The translations under genes and the position numbers were made by a program. Below, piece after piece: positions 54,111 through 61,685 of a stretch of 64,000 nucleotides of DNA (positions within the stretch are counted from its first letter, which is position 1; every line of letters begins with the position of its first letter). This DNA comes from Methanoregulaceae archaeon UBA467. GTDB lineage: Archaea > Halobacteriota > Methanomicrobia > Methanomicrobiales > Methanospirillaceae. The notes beneath the pieces are model-generated. The model did no database searches, was not told the DNA's origin, and was given only the letters and a program-made list of their open reading frames with translations. The DNA is taken from assembly GCA_002503825.1 (NCBI GenBank), contig DASP01000017.1:1-64000 (forward strand), written 5' to 3'.

Positions 54111-55259
54111 CTATTGCGTCAGGTATTCATATGCCTCAAGTGCCGCTTTCGCCCCCTCTCCCGCCGCAATAATGATCTGTTTTCCCTTGACCGCGGTCAC
54201 ATCGCCTGCAGCAAAGATCCCGGGCATGCTGGTATGGCAGTTGATATCAATGACGATCTCTTTCTGATCATTTAACTCGATGAAACCCTCAAGGAACGAT
54301 GTATTCGGTATCCACCCGATCTCTGCAAACAAACCGTCAAGGGTGAGATTCGTCTCCTTCCCGGTCGTCCGTTCCTGTATCGTGATACCACTTAAGAGTG
54401 CGTTACCGTGAAGTGCGGTTATAATATGATTCTGGAACGTCCGGATATTCTTCTGCTCCTGGTACCGTTTGACATAGCTTTCGTCCGCCCTGATGGTGCT
54501 GCGGACAATGAGTGAGACTTCCTTTGCGATGCCGCTCATCTCTATTGCGGTCTGGAGGGCGGAATTTCCTCCTCCGACAACGGCCACAACCTTATCTTTA
54601 AAGAGCGGTCCGTCACAGGTGGAGCAGATCGAAAGCCCGCGACCCAGGTATCGGTCTTCTCCCTGCACACCAAGTTTACGGGGCTTTTTCCCCTGGGTAA
54701 GAATAAGTGCCCGGGCAAAGTACGTGGCGCCGGTCGTCGTGCCGACAAGGAACCTGTCATCCTTCCTGGCAATCGTCACAACGCTGTCAAGTTCGAGGTG
54801 AATATTCTGTGACCGTACCTGCTCCTCGAATTTCTTCATGAGTTCGTCGCCGGTGACAACACGATATCCCATGTAATTCTCGATCGACCAGCTTTCGAGT
54901 GCCTGTCCCCCGATATTTTCGCTGATGATCACCGTTTTCAGCATTTTCCGGGCGCAATACATCCCGGCGGTAAGCCCGGCAGGTCCCGCTCCCATGATCA
55001 GCACATCATAGACATCTCCTGCTTTCGCCGATCCGAAGAGTTCATTGAGGCGCTGGGCATCAAAACCTACGATCACCTCATCATCGACCGTGATGACCGG
55101 TACACCCAGCTGCCCGGATATATCAACCATCTTCTTTGCTGCCTCTTTATCGGTACCGACATCGAATGAGACGTATTCAACCCCGTGCTTGTCGAGAAAC
55201 GCCTTTGTCATCCGGCAGTACGGACAGTTCTGGGTAGTATAAATAGTGACCTGCGGCAT
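54111..55259 (-). CDS. Glutaredoxin-like domain fused to thioredoxin reductase
   Basis: A 382-residue two-domain protein. Residues 1-75 form a glutaredoxin-like domain with CPYC (Cys12, Cys15) and a cis-proline segment GVPVITVDDEVIVGF. Residues about 80-382 are a thioredoxin reductase. They carry the FAD loop MGAGPAGLTAGMYCARK, active-site CSTC (in SICSTCDGPLF), the second nucleotide loop VVGGGNSALQTAIE, and the C-terminal GIFAAGDVTAVKGKQIIIAAGEG region split over two turns. The fusion could pass electrons internally from FAD to the Grx domain. Family enzymes use NADPH or F420; not decided here. Confidence 0.85.
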   Translation of the reverse strand: MPQVTIYTTQNCPYCRMTKAFLDKHGVEYVSFDVGTDKEAAKKMVDISGQLGVPVITVDDEVIVGFDAQRLNELFGSAKAGDVYDVLIMGAGPAGLTAGMYCARKMLKTVIISENIGGQALESWSIENYMGYRVVTGDELMKKFEEQVRSQNIHLELDSVVTIARKDDRFLVGTTTGATYFARALILTQGKKPRKLGVQGEDRYLGRGLSICSTCDGPLFKDKVVAVVGGGNSALQTAIEMSGIAKEVSLIVRSTIRADESYVKRYQEQKNIRTFQNHIITALHGNALLSGITIQERTTGKETNLTLDGLFAEIGWIPNTSFLEGFIELNDQKEIVIDINCHTSMPGIFAAGDVTAVKGKQIIIAAGEGAKAALEAYEYLTQ

Positions 55260-55330
55260 TCATTCGAGATTACTTTTTACGTTATATAAATATGTGGATG
55301 AACCAGTCCCGGGGATTTATACAGGGGAAG

Positions 55331-56238
55331 TCAGGCCGGCTGAGCCATCCTGCCCGGCAATCTGAATACTTCCAGGGATTTCCATTTTCCCCTGACGAGA
55401 AGGATAATCCCTATGACACTGATCATAAGAGTCGCCCGGATACTGTTGAATGGCCCTGACCCGACAAGGATAAGCAGCGAATCGCGGGTTGTATCGACAG
55501 CCGAATGATACACGGTCGCCACACCCAGGCTGCGGCACCTCGTCCAGATATATGCAAAAATAACCCGGTGAAGTGCCGAGGGTGCGATCGAGAGAACGAC
55601 CACAAGCATTACCGACAGAGAAACCTCGATGACTGATATCTGCTCCCCGCCCGGGACCGCCAGGAGAGAAAAAACAATGCGGAAAGGATTATGGGGAGAT
55701 GCCATGCCCACCAGATCAGCGAGTGGTATATCACCGCCCTTCGCGGGCTGGTCTTCGCGGCAATCCCCGCGAGCATGTATCCCCTCCAGCCGAATTCCTC
55801 TCCAAACCCGGGTATAAGCGTCGTTGCGATGATGGCCGTAACCGGGACGGTGAGGGCAGGCCCGGGTGCATCAGGTCAGAAAAGAAATCCTGACCTGATA
55901 TCTATCAGCGTGGGGACAAGCCAGAGAAAAAATGAAAGCCCGATGACTGCACCATATTGTGCCAGGGTCCCCCGGTTCCACCCGGCACCGGAAAACCCGT
56001 CACGAAAGATATACCGGCCCGCGATGTAACTTGCGACCGCTACCATGACCATTGCAATAGCATTCATGGCATAACACTGGAGAATGGTCTCTGTAAAGAA
56101 TGATCCCGCTATCATGAAGGGCCAGGAGAGGAGAAATACCAAAAAGAGGTAAAGCGGGAGAGAAAATGCCCTTATCCTCCCGTTTTCACGTACTGGAAAA
56201 AGTGCTCCTGTCACCGGACCGGGACCTGTCCTCTGCAT
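55331..56238 (-). pseudogene. Broken CPBP-family intramembrane protease gene
   Basis: A disrupted membrane protease gene. Reading starts at ATG 56238 and runs through a first membrane segment region of 120 codons (FLVFLLSWPFMIAG), then meets an in-frame TGA at about 55876. The same frame continues with the CPBP core: GFGEEFGWRGYML, which has the EExxWRG-type catalytic motif, and HSLIWWAWHLPIIL. It then loses frame near 55680-55690 at a T6 stretch. The remainder (126 codons to 55331) continues in another frame with further membrane segments. Both lesions could be true mutations or assembly errors. Confidence 0.75.
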
Positions 56239-56311
56239 ATTTTTTTGTTATCCGGCATCACAATCTCATGGATTATCATCATTTCCGGAAAAAAAGGCTG
56301 GTAAATAGAAA

Positions 56312-56812
56312 TTATTCTATTTCCCTGAATATCTTTTTAAAGACGTTGCAGATCGGGCATTTTTCCGGCGGTTCACCAAGGAAAATGTTGCCGCATACAG
56401 GACAGAGCCAGACTTTTCGTCCCGACATGTCCTGTCCGGCATTGAGTGCCTTTAATGCTTCCTTGTAGTGGGCTGCATGCACCTCTTCTGCCTTCATTGC
56501 ATAGTTGAATGCAAGGAGGGCATCGCTCTGTTTCTCGGTTTCGGCGACCTGGACAAACTTCGGGTACATCTCCATATATTCATGTGTTTCCCCTGCAACA
56601 GCCAGTTCGAGGTTTTCTTTCGTCGTGCCGATAGCGTTGAGGGCTTTTAGGAGTTTTTTGGCGTGTATCGCCTCTGCTTCCGATGCAGCCTTGAAAAGCC
56701 GGGCAATATTGCCATATCCTTCTGCATCTGCCTTCTCTGAAAAGGCGAGATATTTCCTGTTCGCCTGTGATTCTCCGGCAAACGCCTCCATTGCATTTTC
56801 TTTCGTTGCCAT
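56312..56812 (-). CDS. Rubrerythrin
   Basis: A 166-residue non-heme iron peroxidase. A four-helix diiron domain (about 1-130) has ExxH-type ligands in FAGESQANRKY, EAEAIHAKK and KAEEVHAAHY. A C-terminal rubredoxin domain follows with CPVCGNIF and CPICNV. Rubrerythrins reduce hydrogen peroxide with electrons from rubredoxin or NADH oxidoreductase systems. The gene lies among oxidative-stress genes in this region. Confidence 0.95.
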   Translation of the reverse strand: MATKENAMEAFAGESQANRKYLAFSEKADAEGYGNIARLFKAASEAEAIHAKKLLKALNAIGTTKENLELAVAGETHEYMEMYPKFVQVAETEKQSDALLAFNYAMKAEEVHAAHYKEALKALNAGQDMSGRKVWLCPVCGNIFLGEPPEKCPICNVFKKIFREIE

Positions 56813-57018
56813 GGTAAGGAATGTGGCGTGAAAAGGTTATCAAGGTATTTATCCGGATTGTGAAACCGGAAATTGTCATACCGTTAATGGAAAAATGCGA
56901 AATATCCGGATTCAGCCCGCTTATATGAGAATCCAGAGAAAATAAAAAAGAGGAGGATATGATATTTCAACTGCGTTCCTGGCCTGTGCAGTTGTATCAA
57001 GGGGGGGCTAAGACGGTG

Positions 57019-57528
57019 TTATTCCTGAGAGGTATGATTATTCTGATTCCGGCTCAACCCGGTCATTTTCCCGCCGTTACCGGGTCCGGCTCCCTGGGGG
57101 GGACGGGCATCAGGGTTGGCCGACATGAACTCCTGCATCAGTTCACGGGCGGTTTCCATGTCGCCGCTCTCCACTGCTGCACGGATTGCCGAGACATCGT
57201 AACCCTGTTCCCCGAGCTTGTCAAGCATTCCGATCATTCTTTCGCCGTTACCGGGTCCGGCTCCCTGGGGGGGACGGGCATCAGGGTTGGCCGACATGAA
57301 CTCCTGCATCAGTTCACGGGCGGTTTCCATGTCGCCGCTCTCCACTGCTGCACGGATTGCCGAGACATCGTAGCCCTGTTCCCCGAGCTTGTCAAGCGCT
57401 CCCGCCATACGGTCCCCGCCAGCTGGCCCGTTCTGATTCCCGGTGAAGGCTGCTACTGCGGGAACTGCGAGCAGCGCACACATGCAGAGGAATGCTGCTA
57501 TTCCGATTACTATTCCTGTCTTTTTCAT
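57019..57528 (-). CDS. Small secreted protein with an exact internal duplication
   Basis: A 169-residue exported protein. A signal peptide (about 1-26; GIVIGIAAFLCMCALLAVPA) is followed by two near-identical 57-residue blocks, each with MLDKLGEQGYDVSAIRAAV and FMSANPDARPPQGAGPG. The blocks are predicted helical with a proline-rich end. I do not recognise the family. The ATG at 57528 is preferred to ATG 57540. The duplication may be recent (see repeat entry). It stands alone between rubrerythrin and radC. Confidence 0.65.
   Translation of the reverse strand: MKKTGIVIGIAAFLCMCALLAVPAVAAFTGNQNGPAGGDRMAGALDKLGEQGYDVSAIRAAVESGDMETARELMQEFMSANPDARPPQGAGPGNGERMIGMLDKLGEQGYDVSAIRAAVESGDMETARELMQEFMSANPDARPPQGAGPGNGGKMTGLSRNQNNHTSQE
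57072..57397 (-). repeat. 155-bp direct repeat inside the secreted protein gene
   Basis: Bases 57072-57226 and 57243-57397 match over 155 bp with one difference (57202 versus 57373), silent at the protein level. The period is 171 bp (57 codons), so the frame is kept. Near-identity points to a recent tandem duplication or conversion. Confidence 0.9.
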
Positions 57529-57866
57529 TCTGGTTTCCATCCTTTGTTTTCCTGTTCAGGAAGCTGTTCCGCTTCCACGTATAGTATGTTTTACATTTTG
57601 TTATATATACTTTTTTATTAGACCCATTTTTCTTACAAATTATACTTAATTATTAACAAGCGTGGGGATAGTCTCCGCACCTGAAATGAATATGAACTTC
57701 GATGAAAACTGCAACCGCTCATGATTTCCTTCCCGCCCCCTTCGTCGTCTTTACCAGGTCCTGGCGGTCATGGGGGATGCTGCCTTTTCAGAACAGAAAA
57801 AAAATCCTTTTTTGCCAGCATAACATATCTCGAACATACCCGCCCTTAAAAAATACGGAGAAGAGA

Positions 57867-58532
57867 ATGAAAAAAATGAAAGAATTAAGCGAGTGTGATC
57901 GCCCCCGTGAAAAGATAGCTGCAAGAGGAGCGGAAGCCCTCAGCGATCAGGAGCTGATCGCAGCAATTCTCGGACGAGGAACACGAAACAATGATATCTT
58001 CTCTGTTTCGAGAGGGATTACCCGGTATTTTTCAGAACATCCCCGTGATTTTAACTATGAGGGCATCTCTTCCCTGCCTGGTGTCGGTCCGGTAAAGGCA
58101 AGCCAGATCCTTGCTTCCCTTGAATTTGCCCGGCGTCATAATCCACCCGTTCCGGTAAGACGGAAGATCACACGGCCCGAAGACGTGCTCCCGCTCGTAT
58201 CCGGCATCATCGGAAAGAGGCAGGAGCACTTCATCTGTGTCACACTCAACGGTGCACACGAACTGATAGAGAGCCGTGTTATCACCGTCGGACTGCTCAA
58301 CCACAGCCTGGTGCATCCACGGGAGGTATTTGCCGATGCCATCACCGACCGGGCTGCTGCCGTTATCTGTGTCCATAACCACCCTTCAGGGACTCTTGAA
58401 CCCAGTAACGAGGATGTGAGCATTACCCGCCAGCTGGCCGATGCCGGACAACTCCTCGGGATCCGCGTCCTTGATCACCTGATTGTAACTGAAAACGGGT
58501 TTATAAGTCTCAAAGAAAGAGGGGTCCTGTAA
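57867..58532 (+). CDS. radC: RadC-family JAB1/MPN domain protein
   Basis: A 221-residue protein of the RadC (UPF0758) family. An N-terminal helix-hairpin-helix (SLPGVGPVKASQILA) and a C-terminal JAMM-type metal motif (CVHNHPSGTLEPSNEDV) are present. The family was named from an old UV-repair allele, but its function is uncertain. It is common in bacteria and patchy in archaea, so horizontal transfer is possible. I chose ATG 57867 with the GGAGAAG site, since upstream codons do not look homologous. It converges with a flavoprotein gene, 1 nt away. Confidence 0.88.
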   Translation: MKKMKELSECDRPREKIAARGAEALSDQELIAAILGRGTRNNDIFSVSRGITRYFSEHPRDFNYEGISSLPGVGPVKASQILASLEFARRHNPPVPVRRKITRPEDVLPLVSGIIGKRQEHFICVTLNGAHELIESRVITVGLLNHSLVHPREVFADAITDRAAAVICVHNHPSGTLEPSNEDVSITRQLADAGQLLGIRVLDHLIVTENGFISLKERGVL

Positions 58533-58533
58533 A

Positions 58534-59133
58534 TCAGGTCTCATCCACAAGCGCTTTCCCGAGTGCAAACCCCTTCTGGTACGCCTGCTCAAGAAGTTCA
58601 GGCCTGCCTGAAATATCCCTGATGGTGTCCATGTCATTTATAAGAAGATCGTCGAAGTATTTCACATCGATAATCCTGAAAAATGCCTTTACCGTCAGCT
58701 TTGCCCCGTCAAAAACGTACGGGACCTTCATACCGGAAATACCGATATACAGTCCTTTCCTGTGTTTTTTCTTCTCTTCCGGGACAAGTGACTTATTCCG
58801 TACATACTTTGCCATAAAATAGACCTGGAACCGGTCCATGAATGATTTGAGCGTCCCGGGAATCCCCATGGTCATGACCGGCGTCGCGATAATAAGACTG
58901 TCCAATTCCCTGAATTTTTCATACATTTCCTGCATGTCGTCTTTCATGGCACAGGTCTCGTGATCGACACAGAAAAAAATCTCGCGGCAGGCCCTGAATT
59001 CAAGGTTTGTAACCTCAATCTTCTCCACCTCGCACCCGGCGTCTTTTGCACCCTGAAGTGCCCTCTCGAGAAGCTGTGCAGTATTCCCCTTTTTAAGGGG
59101 ACTACCCAGCACCCCGATAACCTTTGACCCCAT
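58534..59133 (-). CDS. Isf-like flavoprotein lacking one cluster cysteine
   Basis: A 199-residue flavodoxin-fold protein, close to the two Isf-like genes at 61-62 kb (FMN loop GSPLKKGNTAQ). At the cluster site it reads CREIFFCVDHETC: compared with CX2CX2CX5C, the second cysteine is isoleucine. The cluster may therefore be absent or three-liganded. The ATG at 59133 is preferred to a TTG six codons upstream. It may be a flavin-only NADPH-type reductase. Confidence 0.78.
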   Translation of the reverse strand: MGSKVIGVLGSPLKKGNTAQLLERALQGAKDAGCEVEKIEVTNLEFRACREIFFCVDHETCAMKDDMQEMYEKFRELDSLIIATPVMTMGIPGTLKSFMDRFQVYFMAKYVRNKSLVPEEKKKHRKGLYIGISGMKVPYVFDGAKLTVKAFFRIIDVKYFDDLLINDMDTIRDISGRPELLEQAYQKGFALGKALVDET

Positions 59134-59261
59134 ACAGACATGTACGGTCAATATATGCTTATAGTTTGTCGTGGAAATAAACGGAGATATTTACTAATTT
59201 TGGCATTTTAACCGTTTTTTTTATATCTACGTAATTTATGAAATGAAACAAACACAAGTGA

Positions 59262-59268
59262 TATATAA
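59262..59268 (+). promoter_or_regulatory. TATA box of the zinc-ribbon gene
   Basis: TATATAA in a GATATATAATT context predicts transcription start about 59288-59292. This leaves a leader of about 10-14 nt and supports the CTG start at 59302. Confidence 0.5.
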
Positions 59269-59301
59269 TTTCTATTACCATAGAACAAATTGGTGATTTA
59301 A

Positions 59302-59529
59302 CTGACCGAAAAAGTAGCTAAAGCCGGACAGAAAGTCGGACCGGGCAAGTATATCTGCCTTGACTGTGGAAAGGAGTATGAACTGGATGCTTCCGAACAG
59401 GATCTCAGGAAATGCCCGCAGTGTTCATGCGAAGAGTACCAGTGTTTCCCGATGACCCACATCAGGCCGGATATTAAGACACCGGAAGATGCAAAACACC
59501 CGCCAAAGCGTGGCGAGAGTAACCAGTAA
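59302..59529 (+). CDS. Zinc-ribbon protein with apparent CTG start
   Basis: A 75-residue zinc-binding protein. Four-cysteine ribbon: CLDC (Cys19, Cys22) and CPQC. The first part reads TEKVAKAGQKVGPGKYI, a rubredoxin- or zinc-ribbon-like family in methanogen redox loci. In-frame, a stop (TAA) immediately precedes codon CTG at 59302, and no ATG, GTG or TTG occurs before the first cysteine. A GGTGAT ribosome-binding site lies at 59292-59297, so CTG is the likely start. A sequence error is the other explanation. It is followed by a control region and the desulforedoxin-peroxiredoxin genes. Confidence 0.7.
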   Translation: MTEKVAKAGQKVGPGKYICLDCGKEYELDASEQDLRKCPQCSCEEYQCFPMTHIRPDIKTPEDAKHPPKRGESNQ

Positions 59530-59567
59530 TACAATTTAGTTTTCTATTGTTCAGTTGTGGAATGGCA

Positions 59568-59634
59568 ATCAGAATATTCTGATATGAAAAAGTTCCCACA
59601 ACTTTTTCAGCCATCAGAAGAAGGCATATGCCTT
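59568..59634 (+). promoter_or_regulatory. Three inverted repeats before the desulforedoxin-peroxiredoxin genes
   Basis: Element 1 is a perfect 16-bp palindrome (59568-59583, ATCAGAATATTCTGAT). Element 2 is a 9-bp perfect stem with a 5-nt loop (59586-59594 with 59600-59608). Element 3 is a perfect 14-bp palindrome (59621-59634, AAGGCATATGCCTT). Elements 1 and 3 look like operator sites for a dimeric regulator. Element 2 could instead end the upstream zinc-ribbon transcript. No regulator gene is adjacent. Confidence 0.6.
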
Positions 59635-59658
59635 TCAGTGAAATTTGAGGTGCTATAA

Positions 59659-59787
59659 ATGGTTAATGTATCAAAAGAAGGTCAGGTCTACGAATGTGAG
59701 ATATGCGGAAATGTGGTCGTTGTGAAGGTTGTGGGAGGCGGCGAGCTTGTCTGTTGCGGCCAGCCCATGAACCTTGTAAAGGAGTGA
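59659..59787 (+). CDS. Desulforedoxin-like protein (42 residues)
   Basis: A 42-residue iron-binding protein with the desulforedoxin pattern: CEIC (near 13-16) and an adjacent pair CCGQPM (near 32-33). Desulforedoxin and the N-terminus of desulfoferrodoxin bind one FeS4 iron. As a free-standing domain it likely carries electrons to a superoxide or peroxide reductase. It is the first gene of a unit with the CMD protein and peroxiredoxin. Stop and next start are 7 nt apart. Confidence 0.85.
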   Translation: MVNVSKEGQVYECEICGNVVVVKVVGGGELVCCGQPMNLVKE

Positions 59788-59794
59788 ACAGGAA

Positions 59795-60139
59795 ATGACA
59801 ACAAACGAGAAAGATCTTGAAAAGATGATCGGGAAAGTCCCGAAGTTCTTCCGGGAACTTGCGAAGAATGATCCCCAGATGTATGAAATGGTGATGAAAC
59901 TTGAAGGCCATATATGGGACGACGGTGCCCTCACCAGGCAGACAAAGAAACTGATTGCCATAGCCATCGCCGCATCACTGCGGGACCAGCACGCAGTCCA
60001 TGCCCAGCTCATAGGGGCGGCAAACCTCGGAATTACCAAGAAAGAGGTCGAAGAGGCATTGCGTGTTGCATTCCTCCTGGCAGGGATGCCGGCGTATGTA
60101 TACGGGAAAACCCAGCTCGATGAGGTAATGAAGGACTGA
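59795..60139 (+). CDS. Carboxymuconolactone decarboxylase (CMD) family protein
   Basis: A 114-residue helical protein of the AhpD/CMD family. It shows the family core LRDQHAVHAQLIGAANLGIT. In AhpD-type members the corresponding region holds a CxxC pair; here it is DQHAVHAQ, without cysteines. So it should not act as a disulfide reductase, unlike AhpD. In operon with a peroxiredoxin it may still support peroxide defence in another way. 7 nt before the peroxiredoxin gene. Confidence 0.85.
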   Translation: MTTNEKDLEKMIGKVPKFFRELAKNDPQMYEMVMKLEGHIWDDGALTRQTKKLIAIAIAASLRDQHAVHAQLIGAANLGITKKEVEEALRVAFLLAGMPAYVYGKTQLDEVMKD

Positions 60140-60145
60140 CTGAAG

Positions 60146-60787
60146 ATGTGCGGAGATTTCAATCCAATGCCTGTCCTTGGTGAACCGGCACCTGAATTCG
60201 AAGCGCTGACCACCAGTGGCGTCATCAGGCTGTCGGATTTTAAGGGCAAGTGGGTAGTGCTCTTCTCGCACCCGGCCGATTTCACTCCGGTGTGCACCAC
60301 CGAATTCATGGCCTTTTCCGAGGTTGCCGACGAATTAAAGAGCCTGAATGTTCAACTGATGGGTCTCTCTATCGACAGTGTCCATTCCCACCTCGCATGG
60401 ATACGCAATGTCAAGGAGAAGATGGGCGTCGATATTCCATTCCCTATTATTGCAGACCTTGATATGAAGGTTGCAAAGAAATACGGGATGATCCACCCGG
60501 GACAGAGCAACACCGCGACCATCAGGACGGTATTCTTCATTGACGACAAGGGTATAATGAGGGCAATGATCTATTACCCACTCCAAAACGGCAGGTATAT
60601 CCCCGAGATTATACGTCTTATCAAGGCTCTCCAGACCTCCGATAAATTCGGTGTTGCCACCCCTGCCAACTGGCAGCCCGGTGACAAGGTGGTCGTTCCG
60701 GCACCGAAGAACAAAGCCGAGATGGAAAAACGGCTTTCAGAAGGATATGAATGCAAGGACTGGTACCTCTGCTTTAAAAAGATCTGA
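60146..60787 (+). CDS. Peroxiredoxin, archaeal Prx6-type
   Basis: A 213-residue thiol peroxidase. The peroxidatic Cys50 lies in PADFTPVCTTEF. C-terminal cysteines (YECKDWYLCFKK) resemble those of the Aeropyrum enzyme, where they resolve the disulfide. It reduces hydrogen peroxide and alkyl peroxides, probably using electrons from thioredoxin. It ends the desulforedoxin-CMD-peroxiredoxin unit. A T8 run at 60815-60822 is a likely terminator. Confidence 0.94.
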   Translation: MCGDFNPMPVLGEPAPEFEALTTSGVIRLSDFKGKWVVLFSHPADFTPVCTTEFMAFSEVADELKSLNVQLMGLSIDSVHSHLAWIRNVKEKMGVDIPFPIIADLDMKVAKKYGMIHPGQSNTATIRTVFFIDDKGIMRAMIYYPLQNGRYIPEIIRLIKALQTSDKFGVATPANWQPGDKVVVPAPKNKAEMEKRLSEGYECKDWYLCFKKI

Positions 60788-60814
60788 TTCTTTTCAGCGG
60801 TCAGGACCAGAACA

Positions 60815-60822
60815 TTTTTTTT
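60815..60822 (+). terminator. T8 run after the peroxiredoxin gene
   Basis: Eight T on the coding strand 28 nt after the stop codon. A typical archaeal U-run terminator; the rest of the gap to 61065 holds only A/T-rich promoter-like sequence. Confidence 0.45.
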
Positions 60823-61065
60823 CTTCAGTTTAATCCCGCTTCACATGATGGTGGCCCGGATGTTCGTACCCTCCTGATAGGCGGGTGATGCTCTGATGCT
60901 GCATCACGGTAACGGAATAATTCCATTCCATAATAAAACCTTAATAATTGAGAAGTCCGGGACCTGATTGCCGGTCATTTATCAGGGGTTGCCGGATATC
61001 CCTTCGATCCTTATCAACGCCTTAAAAACAACATTTTTTAATCTTTGAGGCATAATTCGTCTCAC

Positions 61066-61680
61066 ATGGTAATCAAGGTCCTTGCCTTTGCAGGGAGTCC
61101 GCGGCGTCATGGCAACTCGGAAACGCTCCTTGACTGGATCCTGGACGCAATGAAAAACGATAATGATGTGTTCATTGAAAAAATCCCCCTCGACAAGGCG
61201 GATGTCAACCCCTGCATGGGATGCAATGCCTGCGAAGTCCTAAACAAGTGTGTCCAGCGTGACGGCATGGACACGCTGCATGACAAAATTATCGATGCAG
61301 ACATAATCGTCCTTGCCGCACCGATTTATTGTATGGGTATCTGCTCGCAGGCAAAGGCACTCATCGACCGCTTCCAGGTCTTCCGTTCGAGAAAGTATGT
61401 CCTTAAACTTCCTGTTGTTCCACCTGAGAGGATCGGAAAAAGGCTTGGAATTTTCCTCTCGACCGCCGGCCAGAACTGGGACTACGTCTTTGACGGTGCG
61501 GTGCCTTCTGTCAAGTGTTTCTTTCACGTAATCGATGTTAAAGATCGGGATATCCATTATCTCATGGTAAACGGCGTGGATGAGAAAGGTGCGATAAAAA
61601 CTCATGCAACCGCGGAAAAAGATGCGGAACGGCTGGGAGAAGAAGTCCTCCGTGAGATTAAAACGCGGCTGGGAGGCTAA
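61066..61680 (+). CDS. Iron-sulfur flavoprotein (Isf-like), first of a tandem pair
   Basis: A 204-residue protein with FMN loop GSPRRHGNSETLL and the complete cluster motif CX2CX2CX5C (CMGCNACEVLNKC). The next gene encodes a close relative 5 nt downstream. The C-terminal half (GIFLSTAGQNWDYVFDGA) is also shared with it. Isf-type proteins move electrons, possibly to O2 or H2O2. I chose ATG 61066 over a TTG seven codons upstream. Confidence 0.84.
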   Translation: MVIKVLAFAGSPRRHGNSETLLDWILDAMKNDNDVFIEKIPLDKADVNPCMGCNACEVLNKCVQRDGMDTLHDKIIDADIIVLAAPIYCMGICSQAKALIDRFQVFRSRKYVLKLPVVPPERIGKRLGIFLSTAGQNWDYVFDGAVPSVKCFFHVIDVKDRDIHYLMVNGVDEKGAIKTHATAEKDAERLGEEVLREIKTRLGG

Positions 61681-61685
61681 AAACA

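Noticed and set aside
55866..55884. The in-frame TGA in the CPBP gene as a selenocysteine codon
   Set aside because: CPBP proteases have no selenocysteine there, there is no visible SECIS-like element, and a separate frameshift follows.
56959..57621. A 220-codon plus-strand open frame with an internal repeat
   Set aside because: The repeat is shared with the minus-strand secreted protein, which has a signal peptide and a better start.
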